From Brachybacterium phenoliresistens (GTDB lineage: Bacteria; Actinomycetota; Actinomycetes; Actinomycetales; Dermabacteraceae): a DNA stretch of 64,000 nt. A program made the position numbers and the translations under genes. Of the stretch, positions 8,166-16,471 are shown piece after piece. The stretch is from assembly GCF_000576425.1 (NCBI RefSeq), contig NZ_KK070000.1, forward strand, positions 35,500 to 99,499, read 5' to 3'. Each line of letters opens with the position of its first letter. The stretch's first letter is position 1. The notes below the pieces were generated by a model. That model did no database searches. It was not told the DNA's origin and saw only the letters and a program-made list of their open reading frames with translations.

Positions 8166-9415
8166 CGCGACGTCTCCTGCCAGCGCCGCGCCAGCTGCGC
8201 GCACAGCTTGTCGGCGCCACGGCGGCGCACGTCCAGCAGCGGGACCAGCTGCGGGGAGGAGTCGGCGAAATGCCCGGCCAGCGGCAGCCCGAGGTCGGCG
8301 GAGACGTCCCCGGGGCGCAGCGGCCCGCGCGATCGGCGCACCACCAGCTCGCAGCGGCCGCGGGCGCCGTCCCAGCCGGCCAGGCGCCGGGCGGCGGCCC
8401 GCACCGCGTGCTCCGCGGCAGGGACGACCAGCGCGAGGCGGTCCAGGTGCGCGAGGGCGGCCGGCACGTGGCCGGGGGCGAGATCGGCGACCACGACGCC
8501 GTCCAGCGGGGCCAGGGCGGCCAGCGCGGCCGCGGTCCGTTCCGGGCTCGGAGCGCCCCCGGCCCGGGCGGTGAGCAGGTGCACGCCGTCGACCACCGGC
8601 AGGCCCTCGCGCAGCTGGGCTCCGTCCTGGGCGTCCAGGCGGCCCACGTCCTCCCAGGCGCCGCCGCGCGAGGCCGGCGCCTCCACCAGCAGATCCAGGC
8701 CGCCGCCCAGGGGATCGGCATCCACCAGCACGGTCGGCGTGCCGCGCCGCGCCCAGGCTCCGGCGAGGCGGGCCGCCAGGGAGCTGGCGCCGGCGCCGCC
8801 GCAGCCTCCGGCCACGCCCAGCACGAGCGCGCCGCCGCGCGGGCGCAGCGCCTGCCCCAGCAGGTCCAGCAGCTGTCCCGACTCCTGCGGCAGCCGCACC
8901 ACCGCCTCCACGCCGAGACGGAGGCAGAGGCGCCACTCCTCGTCGTCCAGCGGGGCCTCGCCGGTGACCGCGATCAGCGTCGGGGCGCTCTCGCGGGACC
9001 GGGACGCGGCAGGGGAGCGCCGGGCGAGCCCCGGGACGGTGCCGATGACGAGGTCCGCCCTGCCCGAGCCGGGTGCCGGGGGAGCGTCGGCCTCCGTCTG
9101 CGGTGCGAGGATGCCGCCGGCGGCGGCCACGTGATCGCCCACGAGGCCGCGCAGCCCCTGGTCGTCCCCGCACCACAGCACCCGCGGCGCGGACCGGGCG
9201 CGGTCGCGCGGGGCGGTCGCCTCGGCCTCGGCCCTCGAGCCCCCCGTCGTCCTCGCCGCCCCCGCGGCCGACGGGACGGCGGGCGCGCGGACCGGGTCGG
9301 CGCCGTCCGCGGGGGCCGGAGCCGGGGCCGGCACGGCGGGGCCGCGCACGGCGGGGAAGCGGGAGGGCGGGCGCCGGACATCGGGGGTGCGGAGGTCTGC
9401 GGGAGGAGCTGCCAT
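8153..9415 (-). CDS. ssd: Ssd/CpaE-like P-loop protein
   Basis: A 420-residue protein of the MinD/CpaE superfamily corresponding to mycobacterial Rv3660c (Ssd). The N-terminal half is Ala/Pro-rich and then receiver-like (VLWCGDDQGLRGLVG at about 80). The ATPase half starts with VLGVAGGCGGAGASSLAARL, a deviant Walker A lacking the usual Lys, followed by VLVDADPLGGGLD. Proteins of this group localise tad pilus machinery and, in mycobacteria, are reported to affect septum formation. Start 9415 is preferred over 9424 because CACGAT lies 7 bases upstream, giving a leaderless start. First gene of the operon. Confidence 0.82.
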   Translation of the reverse strand: MAAPPADLRTPDVRRPPSRFPAVRGPAVPAPAPAPADGADPVRAPAVPSAAGAARTTGGSRAEAEATAPRDRARSAPRVLWCGDDQGLRGLVGDHVAAAGGILAPQTEADAPPAPGSGRADLVIGTVPGLARRSPAASRSRESAPTLIAVTGEAPLDDEEWRLCLRLGVEAVVRLPQESGQLLDLLGQALRPRGGALVLGVAGGCGGAGASSLAARLAGAWARRGTPTVLVDADPLGGGLDLLVEAPASRGGAWEDVGRLDAQDGAQLREGLPVVDGVHLLTARAGGAPSPERTAAALAALAPLDGVVVADLAPGHVPAALAHLDRLALVVPAAEHAVRAAARRLAGWDGARGRCELVVRRSRGPLRPGDVSADLGLPLAGHFADSSPQLVPLLDVRRRGADKLCAQLARRWQETSRWTS

Positions 9416-9422
9416 GCGCCAC

Positions 9423-9428
9423 ATCGTG
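9423..9428 (-). promoter_or_regulatory. -10 element, leaderless start of ssd
   Basis: CACGAT on the minus strand, 7 bases before the ATG at 9415; probable promoter of the whole tad operon. Confidence 0.45.
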
Positions 9429-9555
9429 GGCGCGGGACGCGTGCCGGCGCATCGGCCGCGGCCGTTCTGGGGAGAAGTCGGCGCTGGGGAGGAACAGCGG
9501 CCCAGCCGCCCCGGCCGCTGCGGATCGACGGGGCGTCCGTGCAGGTCAGAGGCTC

Positions 9556-9584
9556 TTGTCGACGGCCGACGCCGGGAGTATGGT
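9556..9584 (+). promoter_or_regulatory. Sigma-70-like promoter upstream of nothing known
   Basis: TTGTCG at 9556-9561 and TATGGT at 9579-9584 with an exact 17-bp spacer. It is one of the better -35/-10 pairs in the window, yet it points into a region without an annotated gene. Confidence 0.45.
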
Positions 9585-9696
9585 GTACCTCACATCGACG
9601 CGGAAGGGGCTCGGAACCCACGTGCGGACGGTCCACGACACGGACCCGCTGCGGGGAGCCGACAGCTCCTCGACAGCAGAACAGGTGCACGCCTGA
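9580..9696 (+). CDS. Candidate 38-residue peptide or small RNA
   Basis: A reading frame from ATG 9580 to TGA 9696, beginning MVYLTSTRKGLG. The ATG overlaps the -10 of the promoter just described, so a transcript starting near 9591 would not contain it; an in-frame GTG at 9622 is then the more likely start, or the transcript is non-coding. The peptide is polar, with no membrane segment and no family I recognise. An 8-bp hairpin (9721-9747) follows. It is listed because the promoter geometry and the downstream hairpin agree, not because of the coding signal. Confidence 0.25.
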   Translation: MVYLTSTRKGLGTHVRTVHDTDPLRGADSSSTAEQVHA

Positions 9697-9720
9697 TCCC
9701 GGGTCCCGACCGCGTCGAGG

Positions 9721-9747
9721 CGGCGCCGTGGGAGGACCGCGGCGCCG
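9721..9747 (+). terminator. Hairpin after the candidate small transcript
   Basis: CGGCGCCG at 9721-9728 and again at 9740-9747 (self-complementary octamer), 11-base loop, no T-run. Confidence 0.35.
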
Positions 9748-9776
9748 GAGCCCGGCGAGGTGGCGCCGGACGCGGA

Positions 9777-9810
9777 CGGCCCGCCCCCGCACGTCGCGGA
9801 GAGCGGGCCG
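9777..9810. terminator. Hairpin downstream of xthA
   Basis: CGGCCCGC (9777-9784) pairs with GCGGGCCG (9803-9810). It lies 22 bp past the xthA stop on the minus strand and could also stop plus-strand reading. Confidence 0.45.
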
Positions 9811-9831
9811 CACCTGTGCGCGGGAAGGTCC

Positions 9832-10632
9832 TCAGAGGTCGACGTCGACGACGACCGGCGCGTGGTCGGAGGCGCCCTTGCCCTTGCGCTCCTCGCGGTC
9901 GATGAACGACCCGGTCGTCGCGGCCTGCACGGCCGGGGAGCCCAGCAGGAAGTCGATGCGCATGCCCTCCTTCTTGGGGAAGCGCAGCGCCTGGTAGTCC
10001 CAGTAGGTGTAGACGCCGGGGCCGGGGTGCTCCGGGCGCACCAGATCGGCGTAGCCGGCCTCGACCACGGCGCGGAAGGCCGCGCGCTCGGGCTCGGTGA
10101 CGTGGGTCCGGCCCTCGAAGAACTCCATCGACCAGACGTCCTCGTCCTGCGGGGCCACGTTGAAGTCGCCGCACAGGACCGCCCGCGCGGCGGGGTCCTG
10201 CGCGAGCTCCCGCGCGCCCTCCGCGCGCAGGGCCTCCAGCCAGCGCAGCTTGTAGGCGTAGTGGGGGTGATCGATCTCCCGGCCGTTGGGCACGTACAGC
10301 GACCAGATCCGCAGGCCGTCGCCCACCACCGCGCTGATCGCGCGGGCCTCGACCACGCCTCCGGGCTCCTCCGGCCAGGTCGGCACCGCCGGCAGCTCCC
10401 GGCGCACGTCGGCCAGCCCGACCCGGGAGATGAGCGCGACCCCGTTCCACTGGTTCAGGCCATGGGCGGCGACCTCGTACCCGGCCTCGAGGAGGGGATC
10501 CAGGACCAGCTGCGCCGGCTTCGCCTTGATCTCCTGCAGGGCCAGGACGTCGACCTGGTGGCGATCCAGGAACGCGACGACGCGTTCGGTCCGGGCGCGC
10601 AGGGAGTTGATGTTCCACGTGGCGATTCGCAT
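9832..10632 (-). CDS. xthA: Exodeoxyribonuclease III
   Basis: A 266-residue AP endonuclease/3'-5' exonuclease of base excision repair. Catalytic landmarks of the family are in place: WNINSLRAR (metal-binding Asn at 7), LQEIKAK with Glu34, YVPNG, CGDFNVAP, and the closing SDHAPVVVDV with the catalytic Asp-His pair. Length equals the usual ~265 residues. ATG 10632 is preceded by TAGGAT and 7 bases, a leaderless arrangement, and sits back to back with the SDR gene at 10729. Confidence 0.95.
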   Translation of the reverse strand: MRIATWNINSLRARTERVVAFLDRHQVDVLALQEIKAKPAQLVLDPLLEAGYEVAAHGLNQWNGVALISRVGLADVRRELPAVPTWPEEPGGVVEARAISAVVGDGLRIWSLYVPNGREIDHPHYAYKLRWLEALRAEGARELAQDPAARAVLCGDFNVAPQDEDVWSMEFFEGRTHVTEPERAAFRAVVEAGYADLVRPEHPGPGVYTYWDYQALRFPKKEGMRIDFLLGSPAVQAATTGSFIDREERKGKGASDHAPVVVDVDL

Positions 10633-10639
10633 GCTCCCG

Positions 10640-10645
10640 ATCCTA
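10640..10645 (-). promoter_or_regulatory. -10 element, leaderless start of xthA
   Basis: TAGGAT on the minus strand, 7 bases before ATG 10632. Confidence 0.5.
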
Positions 10646-10716
10646 ACGGCGCGCACCGACGCCGGCCCCGGGTGAAGGGTCCGTGAAGGGCACCTGCGCA
10701 GATGCCCGGCTCGCCG

Positions 10717-10722
10717 TACGAT
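10717..10722 (+). promoter_or_regulatory. -10 element, leaderless start of SDR gene
   Basis: TACGAT, 6 bases before ATG 10729, so the transcript would begin at the start codon. Confidence 0.5.
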
Positions 10723-10728
10723 CGGCCT

Positions 10729-11574
10729 ATGACGCGCGCATTGGTCACCGGCTCCACCGCAGGCCTGGGCCTGGAGTTCGCCTGGCAGCTCGCCGGGACC
10801 GGCCACGACCTCGTCCTCGTGGCGCGCAACGAGGGCCGCCTGCACGCGATCGCGGCGCAGATCCGCGACGTCCACTCCGTGGAGGTCGACGTGCTCGCGG
10901 CCGATCTCTCCGACCGGCGCCGCCTGGACGCCGTGGCCCGGCGCCTGACCGATCCCGTCGACCCCATCGACCTGCTGGTGAACAACGCCGGCTACGGGCT
11001 GCGCGGCACCTTCCTCGAGGTCCCGGTCGAGGACCACGAGCGGCAGATGGACACGCTCATGCGCGCCGTGCTGGTGCTCTCCCATGCGGCGGCCCGGGTC
11101 ATGGTCCAGCGACGCCGCGGGGCGATCCTCAACGTGTCCTCGCTCGCCGGTTACACGGCCACCGGCCCCTATGCCGCCTCGAAGAGCTGGGTGACCGTGT
11201 TCACCGAGTCCCTCGCGACCGAGCTCAAGGGCACGGGCGTGACCGCGACCGCGCTGCTGCCCGGGTTCGTCCAGACCGAGTTCCACGAACGGGCCTGCAT
11301 GAACGTCGAAGGGCTGCCGCGCGTGACCTGGCTGAAGGCGCCCTATGTCGTCGAGCAGGCGCTCAAGGACACGGCGAAGGGCCAGGTCATCTCGATCCCC
11401 TCGGTGAAGTACCGCACCGCCGGGGAGTTCTCCCGCATCGCGCCGCGCAGCCTGATGCGGCGCCTGGCCTCGCCGCGCTGGCAGCAGCGGCTGATCGAGA
11501 AGAAGGTCTCCCGGGCCCGCCGCCGCGCCTCCCGGCGCGATCTGCACGCCCCCTGGCAGCAGAGCGAGGAGTGA
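10729..11574 (+). CDS. SDR-family dehydrogenase
   Basis: A 281-residue classical-type short-chain dehydrogenase/reductase. The nucleotide-binding GSTAGLG is at 8-14, NNAG at about 85-88, the catalytic Ser at 137/138, and Tyr148 and Lys152 in YAASK. ARN after beta 2 favours NADP(H). The C-terminal 60 residues are strongly basic (RARRRASRR), perhaps for membrane or nucleic-acid association. The substrate cannot be told from sequence. The start was chosen for the -10/N6/ATG geometry; a start 9 codons earlier would lie upstream of the -10. pyrE follows after 56 bp with its own promoter. Confidence 0.85.
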   Translation: MTRALVTGSTAGLGLEFAWQLAGTGHDLVLVARNEGRLHAIAAQIRDVHSVEVDVLAADLSDRRRLDAVARRLTDPVDPIDLLVNNAGYGLRGTFLEVPVEDHERQMDTLMRAVLVLSHAAARVMVQRRRGAILNVSSLAGYTATGPYAASKSWVTVFTESLATELKGTGVTATALLPGFVQTEFHERACMNVEGLPRVTWLKAPYVVEQALKDTAKGQVISIPSVKYRTAGEFSRIAPRSLMRRLASPRWQQRLIEKKVSRARRRASRRDLHAPWQQSEE

Positions 11575-11618
11575 GCCGGCGGCCGCGGGCGCAGGAGGCC
11601 GAGGCGGGGCATGGCCGC

Positions 11619-11624
11619 TACCCT
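11619..11624 (+). promoter_or_regulatory. -10 element, leaderless start of pyrE
   Basis: TACCCT, 6 bases before ATG 11631. Confidence 0.55.
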
Positions 11625-11630
11625 GGGGCC

Positions 11631-12191
11631 ATGACCGACACCGCCGCTCGCGACCGCCTGCTCCAGCTCATCCGTGACCTCGCCGTCGTGCGCGGGAAGG
11701 TCACACTCTCCTCCGGCGCGGAGGCCGACTACTACGTCGACCTGCGCCGCATCACCCTCCACCACGAGGCCTCGCCGCTGGTGGGCACGGTCATGCTGGA
11801 CGTGCTGCGCGAGGCGGGCCTGGTCCCCGGGGTCGAGGCCGTCGGCGGCCTGACCCTCGGCGCGGACCCGGTCGCCACCGCCGTGATGCATGCGAGCGCC
11901 GCCGCCGGTCTGGGGATCGACGCCTTCGTCGTGCGCAAGGAGCAGAAGGCGCACGGACTGCAGCGCCGCATCGAGGGCCCGGACGTCACCGGCCGCCGCG
12001 TGGTCGCCGTCGAGGACACCTCCACCACCGGCGGCAGCGTGCTGACCGCCGTCGAGGCGCTGCGCGAGGCGGGCGCCCGGATCGACGCGGTCGCCGTGAT
12101 CGTCCACCGCTCCGAGGCCTCCCGCGAGGCCGTCGAGAGCGCGGGGCTGCGCTACCTGTACGCCTACGAGCTGGACGAGCTGGGCCTCTGA
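11631..12191 (+). CDS. pyrE: Orotate phosphoribosyltransferase
   Basis: A 186-residue enzyme of de novo UMP synthesis that joins orotate and PRPP to give OMP. The PRPP loop VVAVEDTSTTGGS is at about 125-137, and RKEQKAHG (102-109) is the catalytic flexible loop with the essential Lys residues. SSGAEADYYVDLR at 27-39 is the orotate-binding strand. Length matches bacterial PyrE. No other pyrimidine gene is near; its own leaderless promoter agrees with a single-gene unit. Two GC-rich hairpins follow the stop. Confidence 0.95.
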   Translation: MTDTAARDRLLQLIRDLAVVRGKVTLSSGAEADYYVDLRRITLHHEASPLVGTVMLDVLREAGLVPGVEAVGGLTLGADPVATAVMHASAAAGLGIDAFVVRKEQKAHGLQRRIEGPDVTGRRVVAVEDTSTTGGSVLTAVEALREAGARIDAVAVIVHRSEASREAVESAGLRYLYAYELDELGL

Positions 12192-12199
12192 GCCGCGCG

Positions 12200-12218
12200 C
12201 CCGGGCACCGTGCCCGGG
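12200..12218 (+). terminator. Terminator hairpin after pyrE
   Basis: CCCGGGCAC and GTGCCCGGG separated by one base, 9 bp past the pyrE stop. Confidence 0.55.
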
Positions 12219-12220
12219 AA

Positions 12221-12261
12221 GGCGCCGCGCCGCGGGTCGACCGGGATCGCCGCGCGGCGCC
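12221..12261. terminator. Terminator hairpin between pyrE and zinc peptidase gene
   Basis: GGCGCCGCGC (12221-12230) pairs with GCGCGGCGCC (12252-12261), a 10-bp stem in the convergent gap; probably serves the minus-strand gene. Confidence 0.5.
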
Positions 12262-12285
12262 TCGGGCGCGCGGAGCCCTGGGGCC

Positions 12286-13206
12286 TCAGACCTCCGCCTC
12301 CGAGAAGGTGTCGCAGGCCTGGTAGGTGCCCTCCTCGTAGCCCCGCAGGAACCAGGTGCGGCGCTGCTCGGAGGAGCCGTGGGTCCAGGAGTCGGGGTTG
12401 ACCTCGCCGCCGGCGACCTCCCCCTGGATGTGGTCGTCGCCCACCGCGCTCGCCCCGGACAGGGCGTCCTCGATGTCCTGGCGCGTGAGCGGGGCGAGCA
12501 TGGCGGTGCCGTTCTCGTCCACGGTGCTGGTGGCGTGCCGCGTCCACAGGCCCGCGTAGCAGTCGGCCTGCAGCTCCAGGCGCACCCCGTCGGACTGCGG
12601 GCCGGTGCCGCTGCGGTCGATGCGGGACATGGTGCCGTCGAGGTTCTGGATGTGGTGCCCGTACTCGTGGGCGACCACGTACATCTTGGACAGCTGGCCG
12701 CCCGAGGCCCCGTACCGGGACTCCAGCTCCTCGAAGAAGCTGGCGTCGATGTAGATGGTCGCATCGGCCGGGCAGTAGAAGGGCCCCACCGCGCTGGTGG
12801 CGGGACCGCAGCCCGTCTGCACCTGGCCGGGGTACAGCGTGCCGCGCGGCTCCGAGAAGTCGATCCCCGCCGCGGGCGCGGCCTGGGACCAGAACGAGTC
12901 CGCGGACTCGATGGTCGCCTGGACCAGGCAGTCGTCGCGCCGGTTGGCGTCCTCGCCGGTCTCGCAGCCCGCGAGCGCCTCGCCCGTCACCGGCTGCTCC
13001 TGCCCCGTGGTGGTGCCGCCCAGCAGCTCCAGCGGGTTCCCGCCCGCGAGCGCGTAGATGATCACGATGATCAGCAGCAGGCAGCCTCCGCCGCCGCCCA
13101 GCGCGATCCTCCCGCGGGGGCCGCGGCCCCCGCCCAGCATCCCGCCCCCGCCGCCCGAGCTCGAGACGTTGTCGGAGCGGATCTCCGCATTCGGGTTGAA
13201 GGTCAT
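12286..13206 (-). CDS. YpfJ-type neutral zinc metallopeptidase
   Basis: A 306-residue member of the YpfJ/zinc metallopeptidase family (M48-unrelated, HExxH type). HEYGHH at 180-185 carries the zinc ligands and catalytic Glu; ELQADCYAGLW supplies the further acidic ligand. A Gly-rich N-terminus is followed by a single membrane helix at about 42-56, so the peptidase domain should face outside. Several Cys residues (about 81, 93, 133, 145) suggest extracytoplasmic disulfides. The substrate is unknown. Start ATG 13206 has TACTGT six bases upstream (leaderless), which rules against an in-frame ATG 11 codons earlier. Confidence 0.88.
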   Translation of the reverse strand: MTFNPNAEIRSDNVSSSGGGGGMLGGGRGPRGRIALGGGGGCLLLIIVIIYALAGGNPLELLGGTTTGQEQPVTGEALAGCETGEDANRRDDCLVQATIESADSFWSQAAPAAGIDFSEPRGTLYPGQVQTGCGPATSAVGPFYCPADATIYIDASFFEELESRYGASGGQLSKMYVVAHEYGHHIQNLDGTMSRIDRSGTGPQSDGVRLELQADCYAGLWTRHATSTVDENGTAMLAPLTRQDIEDALSGASAVGDDHIQGEVAGGEVNPDSWTHGSSEQRRTWFLRGYEEGTYQACDTFSEAEV

Positions 13207-13212
13207 GGCCAC

Positions 13213-13218
13213 ACAGTA
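13213..13218 (-). promoter_or_regulatory. -10 element, leaderless start of zinc peptidase gene
   Basis: TACTGT on the minus strand, 6 bases before ATG 13206. Confidence 0.5.
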
Positions 13219-13275
13219 GCGCCGCCCCGGCAGGGGCACAGGGCGTGCCTGGAGGCTCCTCGGAGGGGCCCGCCC

Positions 13276-13281
13276 TACGAT
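13276..13281 (+). promoter_or_regulatory. -10 element of the DedA gene
   Basis: TACGAT, predicted start near 13288, leader of about 38 nt containing GGGAAGGGG before ATG 13326. Confidence 0.4.
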
Positions 13282-13325
13282 GTGCTGCGACGCGGGTTCT
13301 CGGAAGGATCGGCGGGAAGGGGCCG

Positions 13326-14000
13326 ATGAACATCGTCGACTGGGCGGTCAGCACGATGGAGCGCTTCGGCGGGCTCGGGGTGGCGCTGCTGATCTTCCTC
13401 GAGAACGTCTTCCCCCCGATCCCGTCCGAGGTGATCCTGCCGCTGGCCGGGGTCGCGGCCGCCGGGCCGCACCATTCCTTCCTCGGGATGCTGGCCTTCT
13501 CCCTGCTGGGCTCCGTGAGCGGGGCATGGCTGCTGTACGGGCTGGGCCGCGCGCTCGGCCCGGTGCGGCTGCGCCGCCTCGTCGTCCGCCTCCCGCTGGT
13601 GCACGTCGAGGATTACGACCGGACGGTCGGCTGGATGGACCGGCACGGGACCAAGGGGATCTTCTTCGGCCGCATGGTGCCGGGCGTGCGCTCGCTGGTG
13701 TCGATCCCCGCGGGCCTGTACGCGATGCCCATCGGCCGCTTCACCCTGCTCACCGCGGCCGGGAGCTCCCTCTGGAACACTCTGTTCCTCACCCTCGGGT
13801 ACACCCTGGGCAGCAACTGGCACGTCATCGAGCCGTACACCGACGCGGTCTCCACGGTCGTCTACGCGATCGTGGCGCTGCTGGTCGGGTGGTGGTTCGT
13901 GCAGCTGCTGCGCCGGGAGCGGCGCCGCCGCGCCGCCGGACTGCCCGACCCCGATGCCGACGAGCTGGAGGCGATGACGGACCATGACCGCGAACGATGA
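13326..14000 (+). CDS. DedA-family membrane protein
   Basis: A 224-residue polytopic protein of the DedA/SNARE-associated family, now linked to undecaprenyl-phosphate and lipid flipping. Family landmarks: ENVFPPIPSEVILPLAG (about 26-42) with the conserved Glu and Pro, a G-S-x-x-G stretch (LGSVSGAWLLYGLGR), and FFGRMVPGVRSLVSIPAG with the conserved Arg and Pro-Gly. A long C-terminal helix ends in a basic cytoplasmic tail. Shine-Dalgarno GGGAAGGGG precedes the ATG. Its 3' end overlaps the RNA methyltransferase gene by 17 bases. Confidence 0.9.
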   Translation: MNIVDWAVSTMERFGGLGVALLIFLENVFPPIPSEVILPLAGVAAAGPHHSFLGMLAFSLLGSVSGAWLLYGLGRALGPVRLRRLVVRLPLVHVEDYDRTVGWMDRHGTKGIFFGRMVPGVRSLVSIPAGLYAMPIGRFTLLTAAGSSLWNTLFLTLGYTLGSNWHVIEPYTDAVSTVVYAIVALLVGWWFVQLLRRERRRRAAGLPDPDADELEAMTDHDRER

Positions 14001-14652
14001 TGCGGCGGCGAGCGCGCCCGACGGGCCCGAGGCGCGGCACGGCCGTCCCGTCGGCGTCGGCCCGCACCCGGAGCCCTGGCCCGAGGACCCGCGGCTGGAC
14101 CCCGCCCTGCTCGCGGCGGGCGATCACCGCAACGTGGTGGACCGCTACCGGTACTGGCGGCGCGAGGCGATCATCGCGGACCTCGACCGCAGCCGGCACG
14201 GCCTGCACGTGGCCATCGAGAACCTCGAGCACGACGCGAACATCGGCTCCATCGTCCGCACCGCGAACGCCTTCGCGGTGGAGGCCTTCCACATCGTCGG
14301 GCGGCGCCGCTGGAACCGGCGCGGAGCCATGGTCACCGACCGCTACCAGCACGAGATGCACCACCCCGACGTCGCCGATCTCGTCGCCTGGGCGCGAGCC
14401 GAGGACCGGGTGCTGATCGGCATCGACAACGTGCCCGGCTCGGTCCCCCTGGAGACGGCGGTGCTGCCGCAGCGGGCCGTGCTCGTGTTCGGCCAGGAGG
14501 GCCCCGGCATCAGCCCGGCCCTGCTGGACGCCTGCCGCGACGTCCTGGCCATCACCCAGTACGGCTCGACCCGCTCCCTGAACGTCGCGGCCGCGGCCGC
14601 GATCGCCATGCACACCTGGGTCCTCGCCCACGGGTCCGGACCGCGGCCCTGA
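13984..14652 (+). CDS. TrmH/SpoU-family RNA 2'-O-methyltransferase
   Basis: A 222-residue SPOUT methyltransferase. Motif 1 is NLEHDANIGSIVRTANAF (about 79-96) with the catalytic Arg, motif 2 LVFGQEGPGIS, and motif 3 YGSTRSLNVAAAAAIAMH, which together build the SAM-binding trefoil knot. A 60-residue N-terminal extension precedes the domain. It probably methylates a ribose in tRNA or rRNA; which one cannot be said. It starts inside the end of the dedA-like gene, so translation is likely coupled. Confidence 0.88.
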   Translation: MTANDDAAASAPDGPEARHGRPVGVGPHPEPWPEDPRLDPALLAAGDHRNVVDRYRYWRREAIIADLDRSRHGLHVAIENLEHDANIGSIVRTANAFAVEAFHIVGRRRWNRRGAMVTDRYQHEMHHPDVADLVAWARAEDRVLIGIDNVPGSVPLETAVLPQRAVLVFGQEGPGISPALLDACRDVLAITQYGSTRSLNVAAAAAIAMHTWVLAHGSGPRP

Positions 14653-14764
14653 GCAGAGCCCCGGCCCCGGCAGAATCCGTGCAGGTCAGGGAGGCATCGC
14701 GCGGCCGGGCCGGGGCGGCGTCCCGAGGGCGGGGACGCCTCGCTGCCCTCGGCCCGGACCATGA

Positions 14765-14770
14765 GAGAAT
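14765..14770 (+). promoter_or_regulatory. Possible -10 of the aldolase gene
   Basis: GAGAAT about 60 bp upstream of the aldolase ATG; no convincing -35. A GGGAGCTCCC palindrome lies just downstream. Confidence 0.3.
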
Positions 14771-14831
14771 CGGGCTCGCGTGGGAGCTCCCGAGCGCCCA
14801 CAGACCGTGACCCTGCGTGCAAGGAGCATCC

Positions 14832-15857
<1,026 letters not shown>

Positions 15858-15901
15858 GACCTGCTCTCCCGGCACGGCCCGTCCTGACGCGGCCGCGACC
15901 C

Positions 15902-15949
15902 CCGAAGGGCCCCGCCCGGATCGTCCGCGATCCCGGCGGGGCCCTTCGG
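15902..15949 (+). terminator. Rho-independent-like terminator of fba
   Basis: A perfect 15-bp stem, CCGAAGGGCCCCGCC against GGCGGGGCCCTTCGG, with an 18-base loop. The strongest terminator in the window. Confidence 0.8.
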
Positions 15950-16004
15950 CCGTCCGGCGGCGTCCCGATGGGGCGCCGGCGGCGCCTCGGCGGGAGGGCC
16001 GGGG

Positions 16005-16325
16005 TCAGTAGCGGTTGTTGCGGGCGCGGCCCATCACGGCGCGCAGGGCCGGCAGCACGTCGGCGAGGAACACCCCGGCGATGACGATCCCGCCGATCAT
16101 GAACAGCATGGTCCCGCCGCCGCCCCCGATGGGCCAGGGCAGGGAGAGGAAGCCCAGCAGCACCGCCAGCCCGGTCAGCAGCATCCAGAAGTTCTTGGTG
16201 CGCTTGCTCGCGGCGAGATACGCATCGGGCCGGTATCGCACCGCGTTGACGAAGGCCCACAGCTCCGCCACGAACAGGGCGAGGGCCAGCACGGCGAAAA
16301 TCCACTGCTGCACGGCGAAGATCAT
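16005..16325 (-). CDS. DUF2516 family membrane protein
   Basis: A 106-residue protein with three hydrophobic helices (about 3-28, 47-64, 70-92). RYRPDAYLAASKRTKNFW in the first loop is the recognisable DUF2516 motif. The family is confined to actinobacteria and has no known function. ATG 16325 follows TATCCT and 7 bases, so it is probably leaderless. Transcribed away from the FUSC gene end; the gap holds an imperfect 25-bp tandem repeat. Confidence 0.85.
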   Translation of the reverse strand: MIFAVQQWIFAVLALALFVAELWAFVNAVRYRPDAYLAASKRTKNFWMLLTGLAVLLGFLSLPWPIGGGGGTMLFMIGGIVIAGVFLADVLPALRAVMGRARNNRY

Positions 16326-16332
16326 GCGACTC

Positions 16333-16338
16333 AGGATA
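16333..16338 (-). promoter_or_regulatory. -10 element, leaderless start of DUF2516 gene
   Basis: TATCCT on the minus strand, 7 bases before ATG 16325. Confidence 0.5.
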
Positions 16339-16356
16339 GTCCTCGCGTCCGGGCGG

Positions 16357-16431
16357 CTCCTGGACCGGCCCGGCGGGGCACCGCCCGCACCGGCCCGCCG
16401 GGGCACCTCCTGGACCTGCCGGCCGGGGCGG
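16357..16431. repeat. Imperfect 25-bp tandem repeat, 3 units
   Basis: Units at 16357, 16382 and 16407 share the pattern CTCCTGGACC...GCCGGGGC. They lie downstream of the FUSC stop (16472, minus). The flanks GTCCTCGCG (16339-16347) and CGCGAGGAC (16454-16462) are inverted copies, so the whole gap could fold. Confidence 0.6.
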
Positions 16432-16471
16432 CTCGCGGGCCTGCTGGGTCTGCGCGAGGACCGCGCGGCCC

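Larger units (their letters stand above)
9416..9831. other. 416-bp intergenic region
   Basis: This is the only stretch above 300 bp without a firm gene. It holds the ssd promoter (minus), a plus-strand promoter-like pair at 9556-9584 with a 38-codon reading frame, a hairpin at 9721-9747 and an 8-bp stem at 9777-9810 that may end the xthA transcript. No tRNA, SRP RNA, RNase P or tmRNA signature was recognised. Confidence 0.6.

Noticed and set aside
9416..9831. tmRNA, SRP RNA or RNase P RNA in the largest gap
   Set aside because: None of the conserved core sequences of these RNAs was found on either strand by eye; a covariance-model search would be decisive.
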